A stretch of DNA of 64,000 nucleotides from Phormidesmis sp963789215 (GCA_963789215.1 CAWBJY010000011.1:496001-560000), one strand, 5' to 3'; counted from the first letter of the stretch, positions 25,045-35,120 are shown. A program made the numbers and translations. The notes: generated from the sequence alone by a model not told the origin.

Positions 25045-26579
25045 ATGAGTGCGATCGCCAGTCCCGAATTTATTTCTTTGTGCCACGCGCAGCTCCGCCT
25101 GATGACGCAGCAGCTGGCCGAGTCTACGGCTGCGCTCTACATGGCCGATATTACCGACCCGGCGGGCAACGATTCGCATTTCGTGCCTGTTGTTAGCTAT
25201 CCCGAGCCGGTCGATAGCTGGATAGAAAAGTTTTCGTCTGCTCCCTGGGAGGCAACCGCTCGCGTCCCGCTGGCTTTGCCCGGAGCCGCCGACAGCGCCC
25301 CGGCCATATGGCCAGAGCTTTTGCCCGAACCCCTTCTAGATCCGATTGAAACCGCAGCCCCTAAATCGCAGCGATCCTCGGTGCCTACAGATCCTGCTGC
25401 GCCTGAAGTAGCAGCGCCTAAAGTAGAACTCCTGAAAAGCAGGCGGCACAAGCGGAACAGGCGCAGCAGCTAGTGGTGCCACTGGTCTATACCGATGTTG
25501 TCGTTGGCCTGGTTGTGGCGATTCGGCGCGATCGCCCCTGGAAGCGCAAAGAACGCAGCTACATAGAAACTATGGCCGATTCGCTCGCTGCAGGCTGCGT
25601 ACTAGAGCGGCGAAATCAGTGGCTACAGGGACGCATCACCCACCGAAAAGGACTGCAAAGCCGCCAGTCAGAAATTTTTCACAATTTACTGCACCAGTTT
25701 CGCAACCCGCTCACAGCGGTTAATACCTTTGGCAAGCTGCTTGTAAAACGGCTAGATTCGGATGATCCCAACAAAACGGTGGCTACGGGTATCGTTCGCG
25801 AAACCTCCCGGCTGCGAGAGTTGGTCACCCACTTTGACGAGGCCGTCTCCATTGGCGATGCCGACCTCATCTCAGCAGCACCGCCTACATTGGCGCTATC
25901 TGCAGGGCAGCCGCTCTTGTCTCAAGGCAATCCTGATAATACTCATTCGACCCCTGAACCCGGTCTAGGCGCGAGCCGTTTAGAGGCGACCTATCTAGAA
26001 GATGCGAATCTAGAAGACGCGAATCTAGATAACAGCTTGGGCCATGCCCTGACGCTAAACCGACAGGCGTTAGAGCATATCGTCGATCCTATTTTGGAAG
26101 TTGCTAGCATCGTTGCAGAAGAGAAAGGCGTGAGGCTAGCGGCTCAGGTTTCGCACAATACGCCCTGGGTTTGGGGTGAGGAAGAAGCCCTGAGTGAAGT
26201 CGTCAGCAATCTGGTAGACAATGCCATCAAGTACTCGCCTGCTGGTGCGCGAGTGTGGGTGCAAACGGGCGTTAGCCGCATAGAATCGCAGGGTCACTAT
26301 CAGGGCATTGTTGTTGCCGACACCGGCCCCGGCATTCCGGCCGCCGATTTGGAGCGATTGTTTGAGCGCTACTACCGGGGGGTGCAGGCTCAGGGCGAGT
26401 TACCCGGTACAGGGTTAGGATTAGCGATCGCGCAATCTTTGGTCAAAGAGATGCGGGGAGCGATTGAAGTGATTAGCCCGGCGGTGGGTACGCCCTGGCT
26501 ACCGGTCGCCGCAGCGGCTCCGCGCGAAGAGAGCGGGCCAGGAACTGTATTTATTGTTTGGCTACTAGAAGCAGACTAG
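25045..26579 (+). pseudogene. GAF-containing sensor histidine kinase, interrupted by one frameshift
   Basis: Two overlapping frames make up one histidine kinase. 25045-25473 encodes the N-terminal sensory part (MSAIASPEFISLCHAQLRLM). 25473-26579 continues with VPLVYTDVVVGLVVAIRR, the H-box FHNLLHQFRNPLTAV, N-box EVVSNLVDNAIKYSP, G1 VADTGPGIPAADL and G2 GTGLGLAIAQSLVKEM. In the second frame the sequence before 25473 reads EKQAAQAEQAQQLVVPLVY, so a single-base shift lies near 25400-25430, in an Ala/Pro-rich linker. The catalytic parts are intact. It could be a real lesion, programmed frameshifting or a sequence error. Its target is unknown; no response regulator is adjacent. Confidence 0.78.
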
Positions 26580-26605
26580 AGGCTTAGTACGCTACCTGCC
26601 AAGCG

Positions 26606-28297
26606 CTATTCCTTTGGCTTATCGCCCGAGGCCCGCACAGACATAACCTTACGCAGCAAGTCGAACCAAAAGCTAGCTCCCATCGACAGTGCCAAGGCTG
26701 TAATGGCCCAGCCGACTAGCCGCTGCGGAATAAACTTAATCGGCCAGTTTGCTTCAGCAGCCTGCTGCGCTGCTATTACAGATCTGCTCCGACCAATAGG
26801 CAGCGGATATTGAGCGAGCGTTTGCTCTACCGCCTCGCCCACCGAGCGCAGCTCAACGCCCATATTTTCGGCTATCTGAGCGGTCAGGTCGTCGGATAGC
26901 TCGTCAATGCCAGATTCTGCGGCTAGCTGCTCCGGAGTTTGAATGCCGCGCACTTCTATTTGCTCGGCTGCTTGAATGATGCTGCTGCGAATGGCTGGGT
27001 CGGTGCTCAGGCGCTGAAACATGTAGAAGGTGTCGGCGTTGAGGGTAAATGCGATCGCTAACCCGATGAGCAAGCCCACGCCTTTCACATTGCGCCGATA
27101 AACCCCGCTCGCCCGCGTCATGCCATTGTTAAACCAGCTTTCTATTTCGGTTTGCAACTGCTGAATTTCGTTCCCGGTTGAACTCACGTCAGCTCTCACT
27201 CTGCTTTCGGCCCGGCTAGCTAAGGTTGCTAGGCTGCCTCTAAGCCGCGCAGGAATGATCTCGCTGTTCTGGATGGTCTCTAGCGCTGCGCTCAGCGAAT
27301 GGCTCATCGCCGCGCCTTCTCGGCGGGTCAGCGCCACCAATTCGCCATAGGTCGCACTAGACGGATCGAGCAGCGCCGTCAAATCGGACAGAGAGGGTCG
27401 CACCCTGGCAATGAGTACTGCTGTCCCCTCGTTTTGGCCACCGTTCTGAGCGCCTTGAGAGCGACCTACTAGGCCGGTGCGAAGGTATTTGATTCGATTT
27501 GAAAAAGACTGAATGGCGGCTGGCTCAGATAACGGTAGGTCTGCGGCCATCTCTTCAAAAGACTGAATTTGCTCGATAACCTGATCGATCGCAGTTTCGA
27601 GCGTGAGCCGTCTGGCGGCTAGGGCTTCGCTGAGGCGGTTAAGCTGCTGGTCGAAGTAGCTAACTTCTGCGGTGAGCAGCGTTTCATCACCTGTGCGCGC
27701 ACGCAGTTCCTGAACGCTGTTGTGTAAAGGCGATCGCACATCAGTATCTATAAACTCCTCAAAGCGCGAGCGGGTCAAAATGCGCTGAAAGTCTTCTAGC
27801 TTTAGCCGTTCAATGAGACTTGTGGCAAATGTTTCAGCCGGAATGTAAGAAGGCCCGCTGGTTTTAGTCCCAAAAACGTTGCGGCTAAAAGTCAGCGTTC
27901 GATAGAGCGCACCCACGCCATGCAAAAACTGACGTAGCAAACCGGCTAGCCGCCCCTGCGCCTCGTAGTTAAGATCTTCAATCAGCGGACTATCGTAAAG
28001 CCTATCAGCCAGCGTTTTTGCTGCTTTGCGGTTGCGGCGGGCCGTACTCGCGTCGCGTCTTCTCGCTACCGCCGAGTCGCGCTCTTCGCCCTGGCCAACG
28101 TGGCCCACCGTCGTTCTATCCGCTAGGCTATCGCCTGCCAACAGCTGCTCAATCGAGCGCTTTAAATGCTCTGCTCGCCATTGAAATAGGGCGCTTAAAA
28201 TCTCCTGAATTTCGCTGGCAACTAGGCTCAGCGTCAGGTAGATAAAAATTAGTCCGATGGCAATCTCTAAAACAACTGGCAAACTCATAGCGGTCAT
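26606..28297 (-). CDS. Conserved cyanobacterial membrane protein
   Basis: A 563-residue protein with an N-terminal transmembrane helix (MSLPVVLEIAIGLIFIYLTLSLVASEIQEI), a long helical cytoplasmic region (about 40-400), a second membrane helix around 415-430 (GVGLLIGLAIAFTLNADTFYM) and a third near the C-terminus (WAITALALSMGASFWFDLLRKV). The topology and the QWRAEHLKRSIEQLL motif match a family widespread in bacteria and annotated only as hypothetical. No function is proposed. It is convergent with the histidine kinase. Confidence 0.7.
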   Translation of the reverse strand: MTAMSLPVVLEIAIGLIFIYLTLSLVASEIQEILSALFQWRAEHLKRSIEQLLAGDSLADRTTVGHVGQGEERDSAVARRRDASTARRNRKAAKTLADRLYDSPLIEDLNYEAQGRLAGLLRQFLHGVGALYRTLTFSRNVFGTKTSGPSYIPAETFATSLIERLKLEDFQRILTRSRFEEFIDTDVRSPLHNSVQELRARTGDETLLTAEVSYFDQQLNRLSEALAARRLTLETAIDQVIEQIQSFEEMAADLPLSEPAAIQSFSNRIKYLRTGLVGRSQGAQNGGQNEGTAVLIARVRPSLSDLTALLDPSSATYGELVALTRREGAAMSHSLSAALETIQNSEIIPARLRGSLATLASRAESRVRADVSSTGNEIQQLQTEIESWFNNGMTRASGVYRRNVKGVGLLIGLAIAFTLNADTFYMFQRLSTDPAIRSSIIQAAEQIEVRGIQTPEQLAAESGIDELSDDLTAQIAENMGVELRSVGEAVEQTLAQYPLPIGRSRSVIAAQQAAEANWPIKFIPQRLVGWAITALALSMGASFWFDLLRKVMSVRASGDKPKE

Positions 28298-28335
28298 CCT
28301 GCTCGATGCATTAGGACGTTCGCATACCGCATCCC

Positions 28336-28395
28336 TTTTGTACAGGGTTTGTCTGTTTTATACAGAGTTTGTCTGTTTTATACAGAGTTTATCTG
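28336..28395. repeat. Three tandem 20-bp repeats
   Basis: Units at 28336, 28356 and 28376 are near-identical (TTTTATACAGAGTTTGTCTG in the middle copy). They lie between the cyAbrB gene and the start of the membrane-protein gene, directly upstream of the latter, so they could be regulatory binding sites. Confidence 0.75.
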
Positions 28396-28404
28396 TGCAG
28401 CTTT

Positions 28405-28794
28405 CTACTCCGCTTCGTCGCCGCTGTCCAACTGAGTTAGCTTGATATGTTTGCGGCCCAAAGAGATTTCGAACTCATCGCCCGGATTAAGACTCATTTG
28501 CTTGGTGTAAGCAGACCCAATTAGCAAGTTGCCGTTAGACTGCACCGTAATTCGATAGCTAGCGCTGCGCCCACCTCGGCCATTGCCCGCTTGGGTGCTC
28601 TCTATTTGAATGCCTGCTGCATCGCTCAGCGCTTTGTAAAATTTCATCATATTGACGCGAGTTACACCGGTCTTAGTAACGGTGTAATAGCCGCAGGTTT
28701 TAGCCTTGTCTTCTGGGCTAAGATGCTCCGTCTCTTTAATTTTCTTGAGCAGCGATTTGCCCTTCAAAGGGTCTTTGTTTAAGTCGTTAACCAT
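28405..28794 (-). CDS. Cyanobacterial AbrB-type transcriptional regulator (cyAbrB)
   Basis: A 129-residue cyAbrB protein. Features are the N-terminal segment LKGKSLLKKIKETEHLS, the CGYYTVTKTGVTRVNMMKFYKAL block and the C-terminal swapped-hairpin AbrB DNA-binding domain (GDEFEISLGRKHIKLTQLD). These two-domain regulators control nitrogen and carbon metabolism and redox responses in cyanobacteria. The GRGGRSASYRITVQSNGNLLIG stretch is closer to the cyAbrB1 group (YYTVTK) than cyAbrB2, but I do not assign a number. It is upstream of, and probably cotranscribed with or closely spaced to, the membrane-protein gene. Confidence 0.88.
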   Translation of the reverse strand: MVNDLNKDPLKGKSLLKKIKETEHLSPEDKAKTCGYYTVTKTGVTRVNMMKFYKALSDAAGIQIESTQAGNGRGGRSASYRITVQSNGNLLIGSAYTKQMSLNPGDEFEISLGRKHIKLTQLDSGDEAE

Positions 28795-28941
28795 TCACTT
28801 AATTCTCAATGCTGGTAGTAGGAAGGACAATAGGTTCAAAGGTAAGAGCAGCAGGCAACGTGCTTTTAGTTGATGCGACTTAAACCTCAGTTTTGAAAGT
28901 TTTAGGAATCGGGTTTTGGATTTTTGTTAAGAGGCTAGAAA

Positions 28942-28980
28942 GAAGTATCTGTCAAGTGGGTTTGTGCCGCTAGATACTTC
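28942..28980. other. Perfect hairpin within the 28795-29470 intergenic region
   Basis: GAAGTATCT (28942-28950) is exactly complementary to AGATACTTC (28972-28980). The surrounding 675 bases between cyAbrB and the Rrf2 gene carry no recognisable gene; AT-rich stretches near 29150-29210 and 29290-29360 are likely promoter regions. It may be a terminator or small RNA, but no T-tract follows. Confidence 0.4.
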
Positions 28981-29470
28981 ACTGCTAATAACGCTAGTCA
29001 AGCTAGCAAAACCCCAAGTAAGTTAGGAAATAGCATCTTAGATCGATAGAGATCTAGTGTCTAAAACCGCCCTTGACTAGAGATTAGTAACAGCCATCTT
29101 TTATGCTTTGGTTCCGTCTTCACTTTCTAATTAAATGAGCCTGCAATACAGTCTTCAGATTTTTATTATAAAAGCACAATTCATATCTGGAGTAAATACC
29201 TTAAGGCACGGACTAGATGACAATTAGGGAAGCGGTTACTCTCACAACGCCGGTGATGTCGGTCGCCAGAAAGCCTGTTCAAAGTGTTGCTATTTTTACA
29301 GCGTTTTTTATAAGTGACTAAAGTAATGTTGAACGATAAAATAGTCCGAAATGTAATATTTGTAAGGTCTACTTTTCTGCGTTTAGCGCCGTTCTCATTC
29401 TTTTGACTCAGTTTTTTGCGCCTTTAGTAAGGTGCGAAGCAAAGCGCTCGTATGCTCTAACGTTTTATTT

Positions 29471-29917
29471 ATGAAGCTAACAACTCGCGGTCATTACAGC
29501 GTTAAAGCACTGCTCGATTTGAGCTTGCAACCTGCCGGAACGGTCTCTTCAGTTAATGCGATCGCAGCCCGTCAGAGCCTGCCGGCTCCTTATTTGGAGA
29601 AATTATTGATCGAGCTAAGGCGATCGCACCTCGTTAGCGCTATTCGCGGTGCCCATGGAGGCTATCAGTTGGCCAAGCCGCCAAGCCAAATCTCGCTAGG
29701 GCAAATATTAGAAGCTGTCGGCGAATCGGCCAGTCCGTTTGCAGACTCCGCTGGGGCTAATCCAGACCAGGCGGAAGACTGGGTTACTTCGATGCTTTGG
29801 CAGCGCCTGCACCAGAAGCTCGAAGACGCGTTTTACAGTATTACGCTAGAAGATCTTTACTACGACGCGCGTAGCTGGCAGGCTGCTCAAGGAGAAGGGG
29901 CTAGCTTTGTGGTTTGA
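29471..29917 (+). CDS. Rrf2 family transcriptional regulator
   Basis: A 148-residue Rrf2/IscR-type winged-helix protein: MKLTTRGHYSVKALLDLS, a wing with the LVSAIRGAHGGYQLAKPP signature and a C-terminal helix. The ATG at 29471 fits the family start; the open frame before it is unrelated. The usual iron-sulphur-ligating Cys triplet of IscR is absent (ESASPFADSAGANPD in its place), so it probably binds no IscR-type cluster. It overlaps the cobD/cbiB start by 11 bases, and may regulate that operon. Confidence 0.88.
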   Translation: MKLTTRGHYSVKALLDLSLQPAGTVSSVNAIAARQSLPAPYLEKLLIELRRSHLVSAIRGAHGGYQLAKPPSQISLGQILEAVGESASPFADSAGANPDQAEDWVTSMLWQRLHQKLEDAFYSITLEDLYYDARSWQAAQGEGASFVV

Positions 29918-30908
29918 AGTATTGACTGGCCAGAATCCGGTGGGCGCGAGTAGCCTGCTGTTGGCAGCGGCCCTGCTAGATTTTGCAGTGGGCGATCCCT
30001 GGGGGTGGCCTCATCCTGTTCAGTTTATGGGTAAGGCGATCGCGTTCTATAGCAAAGCGTCCCTGGCCCAACCTAGATCGCCCAGGCAAATGAAGCTGCT
30101 GGGCATTGGGCTTGGGGTTTTATTGATAGGCGGTACAGGGTTGTTGAGCTGGCTAGGTTTGCAGGCTTTGAGAGAAATCTCCCCCCTGCTGGCCTGGAGT
30201 GTAGAAGTGGTTTTACTCGCTAGCTGCTTTGCTGGCCGCAGTCTGCGAAAGGCAGCGGACGACGTTTTGCAGCCGTTAAACCGTAATTTGATTGCCGTCG
30301 ATTTACCCGAAGCAAGAAGACGGCTGTCGATGTACGTAGGGCGCGATACTGACCAGCTATCTGTCGAGGAAATTCGGCGAGCCGTCCTAGAAACGGCTAG
30401 TGAGAATGCGGTAGACGGCGTGCTAGCACCTCTGTTTTACGCGATTTTAGGGGCCGGTTTGGGTTTGGCTGCACCGGTGGCGCTTGCTTACAAGGCGGCT
30501 AGCACGCTGGACTCAATGGTGGGTTATAAAGAAGCGCCCTATACCGATTTGGGCTGGTTTAGCGCTCAATTTGAGGATGGCTTAACCTGGGTGCCCTGTC
30601 GAATCAGCGTATTTGCGATCGCGCTTCTATCGGGTAAGCCTGGTCATGTCTTACGCCTGTGCCGTCGAGATGCCCCTGCCGATCCTAGTCCAAATGCTGG
30701 CTGGAGTGAATGCGCCTATGCCGCAGCGATAGGGGTGCGTCTGGGCGGCGCTAATACCTACGGCGGCAAACTTAAAATGAAGCCTTTTTTGGGTGACGCC
30801 GAGCAGTCCATTACAGATACGGCCATCGCGCGGGCTTACCGACTAACTCGTGCGAGCTTCTTGCTCGGGCTAGGAACGGGAATAAGTGGGCTGTGGTTAT
30901 TGGGCTAG
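29907..30908 (+). CDS. cobD: Adenosylcobinamide-phosphate synthase CbiB/CobD
   Basis: A 333-residue integral membrane enzyme of cobalamin synthesis that attaches aminopropanol (or its phosphate) to adenosylcobyric acid. Conserved segments are AALLDFAVGDPWGWPHPVQFMG, VGRDTDQLSVEEIRRAVLETASENAVDGVLAP and GGANTYGGKLKMKP. The start is a TTG at 29907 (LWFEVLTG) preceded by GGAGAAGGGG, overlapping the Rrf2 stop codon, which indicates coupling. Length is normal. Confidence 0.93.
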   Translation: MWFEVLTGQNPVGASSLLLAAALLDFAVGDPWGWPHPVQFMGKAIAFYSKASLAQPRSPRQMKLLGIGLGVLLIGGTGLLSWLGLQALREISPLLAWSVEVVLLASCFAGRSLRKAADDVLQPLNRNLIAVDLPEARRRLSMYVGRDTDQLSVEEIRRAVLETASENAVDGVLAPLFYAILGAGLGLAAPVALAYKAASTLDSMVGYKEAPYTDLGWFSAQFEDGLTWVPCRISVFAIALLSGKPGHVLRLCRRDAPADPSPNAGWSECAYAAAIGVRLGGANTYGGKLKMKPFLGDAEQSITDTAIARAYRLTRASFLLGLGTGISGLWLLG

Positions 30909-30981
30909 CACTCATCCACAGTTACCGTTAAGGCCATTGACCATTAATGCCGTTAAATAAATGTCAAGCCTTTCATCCGTC

Positions 30982-31017
30982 GAGATTTCTGATGAGATTT
31001 CTGATGAGATTTCTGAT
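30982..31017. repeat. Three tandem 12-bp repeats
   Basis: GAGATTTCTGAT occurs three times in exact succession (30982, 30994, 31006), followed by a partial fourth. It sits in the 446-base gap between cobD and pyrR, which also has the palindrome AATTAAATTGATTTAATT near 31048 and a duplicated CTGCATCCGTAC near 31285-31310. I see no gene in that gap. Confidence 0.7.
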
Positions 31018-31354
31018 GAGACTTTACTGTATTCATAAAAGACCTAATTAAATTGATTTAATTAAGTAGCTAACGCAGCCACTCTTCGCTATTTAGTAGT
31101 TCTATACAGAAGCTTTTCTGCCTGCACAAAATAACGATGCTTACGTTTTTACGAATGATTTCCCGCGAATAAAGTCTGGCTGGTCTGGTCGCTTTTAGCG
31201 TTTGTTTGGCGTTTTCAAGGTGTTTTTTAAGTGCGTGTTAGCCAAAGCCTCTCCAACGTCAATCGACTTACTATCGAAAGTACTGCATCCGTACGCTGCA
31301 TCCGTACAATGTTGAGTAAGGCTAAATCTGCGTCCCTAACTCGCACCCAACTCG

Positions 31355-31891
31355 ATGGTTCAAAAAGTCGTTAACATCCTCTCTGCTGAAGAGATCCGTC
31401 GTACGCTCAACCGGCTCGCCTCCGAAATTGTCGAGCGCACAGAAACCCTCGATAACTTGGTGCTACTAGGCATTCGCACCCGAGGTGTTCCCCTGGCGTA
31501 CACGCTCGCCGACCAGATTCACCGCCTCGAAGGGATGCAAATACCCACAGGCGCACTCGACATTACCTTTTACCGCGACGACCTCGATCAAATTGGCGTC
31601 CGCACTCCCGAAAAAACAGACATTCCCTTCGATCTCACCGGCAAAACCGTCGTCCTCGTAGACGACGTTATCTACAGCGGCAGGACTGTGCGAGCCGCTC
31701 TTAATGCCGTGCACGATTACGGTCGCCCTAATGTCATTCGTCTGGCGGTGCTAATCGATCGAGGCCATCGCCAGGTGCCGGTACACCCGGATTTTGTCGG
31801 TAAGCAACTGCCGACAGCCAGTGATGAAAAAATTCGGGTGTTCGTACAGGCGGAAGATGGCCGAGACGGCGTAGAGCTAAGCCACGGGTGA
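31355..31891 (+). CDS. pyrR: PyrR bifunctional pyrimidine regulator / uracil phosphoribosyltransferase
   Basis: A 178-residue type I phosphoribosyltransferase. The PRPP-binding motif is VVLVDDVIYSGRTVRAAL (about residues 97-114), and the N-terminal MVQKVVNILSAEEIRRTLNR and DITFYRDDL blocks are characteristic of PyrR. PyrR can bind pyr mRNA and control attenuation, and can convert uracil and PRPP to UMP. No pyr operon genes are adjacent, so in this organism it may act mainly as an enzyme. The start at 31355 is the family ATG. Confidence 0.93.
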   Translation: MVQKVVNILSAEEIRRTLNRLASEIVERTETLDNLVLLGIRTRGVPLAYTLADQIHRLEGMQIPTGALDITFYRDDLDQIGVRTPEKTDIPFDLTGKTVVLVDDVIYSGRTVRAALNAVHDYGRPNVIRLAVLIDRGHRQVPVHPDFVGKQLPTASDEKIRVFVQAEDGRDGVELSHG

Positions 31892-32016
31892 CCGGCGTGA
31901 ATAGACTGGTGTGAATGCCCTAGACCTTAACGATATATTTGGCGGTTGCGGAACAGATCTAATAGGTACGGTAGTCTAGGTAACGAAACTGCTGATACGC
32001 CTTGAGAGATTGAACT

Positions 32017-33165
32017 GTGAGTCCTTCGTCGCCCTTAGAGCTAGGCCGTCCTGCTTCTAATAATTCCGTCAGCGCCCGCGATAGTTTGAGCTTGGTGGCC
32101 GATAAGTTTGCAACCGATAGCTTGGCAACCGATAGCTTTGTTGCTACCCAGGAAAGAAAAGCTGACCACCTGCGGGTTTGCCTAGAAGAGGATGTACAAA
32201 GTCATCGCGTTACAAATGGCTTGGATCGCTATCGGTTCACTCACTGCTGCCTGCCAGAGTTAGACCGCAAAGACATTGACATTAGCACCGTCTTTTTGGG
32301 CAAACGGGTCGCGACGCCCTTGCTAATTTCGTCTATGACTGGGGGAACCGAACAGGCCCGGCAAATTAATCAGCGGCTGGCTAAAACCGCTCAAAAGTTT
32401 GGGCTAGCTATGGGCGTTGGCTCGCAGCGAGTAGCCGTCGAAAATCCCGACTTAACCAGCACGTTCTCAGTACGTCAATATGCGCCAGATGCGTTGCTGT
32501 TCGCTAATTTGGGCGCGGTGCAGTTGAACTACGACTATGGCATCAGCCAGTGCCAGAAGGCTGTAGATGCGCTAGAGGCAGACGCGCTCATTCTGCATCT
32601 AAATCCTCTGCAAGAAGCGGTGCAGACTGAGGGCGATGTGAACTTTAAGGGGCTGTTTGCCAAGATTGAGCAGCTAGTAAAGCTATTGCCCGTACCGATT
32701 GTGGCGAAAGAAGTCGGCAACGGCATTTCGGCGGCAATGGCTCAGCGGCTAATGGATGTAGGCGTGGCGGCGGTGGATGTTGCGGGTGCGGGCGGTACGT
32801 CTTGGGCCAGAGTGGAGAGCGAGCGGGCTACTGATGCCAAGCAGCGTCGGCTAGGCAATACGTTTGCCGATTGGGGCATTCCTACGGCGGAGTGTGTTGT
32901 GCAAATTCGCGAGCTTTCGGCCACGGTGCCGCTAATTGCTTCCGGCGGTCTGCGGCACGGGCTTCATGCGGCCAAGGCGATCGCACTGGGCGCTGATTTA
33001 GCCGGTTTAGCCCTGCCCTTTTTGCAGGCCGCTAGTCAGTCAGAAGCGGCGTTAGATGAAGTCTGCGAGGCTTTGATTGCAGAGATCGTTACCGTGCTAT
33101 TTTGTACGGGCTGCGCAAACTTATCGGCGCTGCGACAGCCGGGAATTTTGCAAACGCTAAGGTAG
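32017..33165 (+). CDS. fni: Type 2 isopentenyl-diphosphate delta-isomerase
   Basis: A 382-residue FMN-dependent isomerase interconverting IPP and DMAPP. Signature blocks are ERKADHLRVCLEEDV, FLGKRVATPLLISSMTGG, LAMGVGSQRVA, KEVGNGISAAMAQRL and GAGGTSWARVE, with SGGLRHGLHAAKAIALGAD near the C-terminus binding phosphate. Type 2 enzymes are the cyanobacterial form. The start is a GTG at 32017. The first 45 residues include a short DS-rich repeat (FATDSLATDSF) and are longer than usual, so a later start is possible. Confidence 0.92.
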   Translation: MSPSSPLELGRPASNNSVSARDSLSLVADKFATDSLATDSFVATQERKADHLRVCLEEDVQSHRVTNGLDRYRFTHCCLPELDRKDIDISTVFLGKRVATPLLISSMTGGTEQARQINQRLAKTAQKFGLAMGVGSQRVAVENPDLTSTFSVRQYAPDALLFANLGAVQLNYDYGISQCQKAVDALEADALILHLNPLQEAVQTEGDVNFKGLFAKIEQLVKLLPVPIVAKEVGNGISAAMAQRLMDVGVAAVDVAGAGGTSWARVESERATDAKQRRLGNTFADWGIPTAECVVQIRELSATVPLIASGGLRHGLHAAKAIALGADLAGLALPFLQAASQSEAALDEVCEALIAEIVTVLFCTGCANLSALRQPGILQTLR

Positions 33166-33270
33166 CGCGTACCCGATATCTCTTCAACTTGGGCATCAAT
33201 TTTGGTTGAAGTGGCTAAGATACATGAGACGCGATCATTTCATCTGTTCACCAGCGATTGAATTAGACCT

Positions 33271-35118
33271 ATGCGAGATTTCTTCAAGATTGCGGCTGCT
33301 AGTGCGGTAGGTACTTTAGTTGGGTTGTTTAGCCTTTTGCTGCTGCTAGGCATTGGCGCGTTTGGGTTGGTCGGCGTGTTGGTTGCCTCTAGCGGATCGG
33401 AACCCGAAATTGAGCTAGAAGATGATTCTGTGCTGGTGTTCGATCTCAGCACGGATATTGTGGACGGGGCCGTTAATAGTTCTGGGGCGCTGTTCGAAGG
33501 CGCATTTTACGGTGGAACGCGCTCGGTTTCTTTGTATAACGCGATCGCGGCAATTAAGGCAGCAGCTGAAGACGAGCAGATTTCTGGCATTTATATTAAA
33601 GGCTCCCCCAATGAAGGACTAGCCACTTTGAAAGAGGTGCGCGAGGCGCTCAGCGAGTTTAAGGAGTCGGGTAAACCAATTTGGGCCTACAGCACAGATT
33701 TTGACGAGCGCGCCTATTACATTACTTCGGTAGCCGATAATCTCGTACTAGCCCCGGTTGGCACGATGGAAATCAACGGCTTTAGATCGGAGACTCAGTT
33801 CCTATCGAATGCGCTTGATAAGTTTGGCGTAGGCGTACAGGTGGTGCATGTGGGTAAGTACAAGTCGGCGATAGAGCCGTTTACTCGCTCGACCAGTAGC
33901 CCTGAGGCGAAGCAGCAAACTCAAATCTTGATTGGCGATCTGTGGCAGGACTTTTCTAAGACGGTTTCGAGCGATCGCAAAATCACCCCCGAACAGCTCC
34001 AGAATCTAGCAGACAACGTTGCCCTCGTAGAAGCCGATGAAGCGCTGTCGTCAGGGCTAGTCGATCGGCTAGGGTTCTACGGCGATGTTCTAGCCGAGCT
34101 GAAAAAGCTGTCGGGCGTGGAAGCAAAAGACACGGACGACATTGATGAATTGGGCGCGGAAGAAGACGCTTTCCCCCAGACCTCTCTCGCTAGCTACGCG
34201 CAAAATGTGGCCGATAAACGCGATCGCAACTGGGCCGCAGAAGATAGCACCGTGGCCATTGTCTACGCCGAAGGCAACATTGTTGTGGGTGAAGATGTTG
34301 TTCCTGGCAGCATTACCTCCGAAGGGCTAGCCTCCACGCTGCGACGGCTACGCCAAGACAAAGATACTAAAGCCGTCGTGCTGCGGGTGAATAGTCCTGG
34401 TGGCAGCGCAACGGCTTCTGAGATAATTGCCGATGAAGCCAAACGACTGGCCGCTGAGAAGCCGCTGATTGTCTCTATGGGCGACTACGCCGCTTCAGGC
34501 GGATATATGATTTCCGCGCCGGGGGCTAAGATTGTCGCTTCGCCGATTACTATCACCGGTTCTATTGGCGTGTACGGCCTGCTGTTGAACTTTCAAGAGA
34601 TTGCTAACGAAAACGGCATTACTTGGGACGTAGTAAAAACGGCAAAGTTCGCAGATATGCAGACCACCTCTCGCCCGCAGAGCCAGGCCGAATTAACCAT
34701 TCAACAAGATTATGTGGACACGCTATACGATCGCTTTACCACCATTGTCGCAGATGGCCGAAACGTCTCCAAAGAGCGTGTGGGCCAGGTAGCCCAAGGT
34801 AGAGTTTGGACAGGCGAGGACGCCATTAAGGCCAATCTCGTCGATGAGCTAGGCGGTCTAGAAGATGCGATCGCGCTAGCCGCTAAAACAGCAGAGATAG
34901 AAGAGTTTCAGGTTAAAGAATATCCGCGCCTTCCCAGCTTCGAAGAACAGCTTTTAAGCAGCGTATTTGGGGCGGGGCTAACCACTCAGCTACCGTGGAA
35001 CAAAGATCCGCTAACCGACGAACTGCTGAAGCTCAGAGAAGAGTTTTCGCTCCTCGAAACGCTCAACGATCCCAACAGCGTTTATATGCGGCTTCCCTTC
35101 ACCACCGAGATTGACTAA
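33271..35118 (+). CDS. sppA: Signal peptide peptidase SppA, 67K type
   Basis: A 615-residue tandem-domain membrane peptidase. There is an N-terminal transmembrane segment (about 8-35). The catalytic Lys lies in the N-terminal domain (VHVGKYKSAIEPFTR, about Lys195) and the nucleophilic Ser in the C-terminal domain (GDYAASGGYMISAPG). The blocks VNSPGGSATASEIIADE and ITGSIGVYGLL are also present. In cyanobacteria the SppA group digests leftover signal peptides and affects thylakoid protein turnover and light adaptation. It ends two bases before the HisC start. Confidence 0.93.
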   Translation: MRDFFKIAAASAVGTLVGLFSLLLLLGIGAFGLVGVLVASSGSEPEIELEDDSVLVFDLSTDIVDGAVNSSGALFEGAFYGGTRSVSLYNAIAAIKAAAEDEQISGIYIKGSPNEGLATLKEVREALSEFKESGKPIWAYSTDFDERAYYITSVADNLVLAPVGTMEINGFRSETQFLSNALDKFGVGVQVVHVGKYKSAIEPFTRSTSSPEAKQQTQILIGDLWQDFSKTVSSDRKITPEQLQNLADNVALVEADEALSSGLVDRLGFYGDVLAELKKLSGVEAKDTDDIDELGAEEDAFPQTSLASYAQNVADKRDRNWAAEDSTVAIVYAEGNIVVGEDVVPGSITSEGLASTLRRLRQDKDTKAVVLRVNSPGGSATASEIIADEAKRLAAEKPLIVSMGDYAASGGYMISAPGAKIVASPITITGSIGVYGLLLNFQEIANENGITWDVVKTAKFADMQTTSRPQSQAELTIQQDYVDTLYDRFTTIVADGRNVSKERVGQVAQGRVWTGEDAIKANLVDELGGLEDAIALAAKTAEIEEFQVKEYPRLPSFEEQLLSSVFGAGLTTQLPWNKDPLTDELLKLREEFSLLETLNDPNSVYMRLPFTTEID

Positions 35119-35120
35119 AA

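Noticed and set aside
24781..25179. A 132-codon minus-strand frame upstream of the histidine kinase
   Set aside because: Arginine-rich, no family pattern, and its first third mirrors the coding start of the kinase on the other strand.
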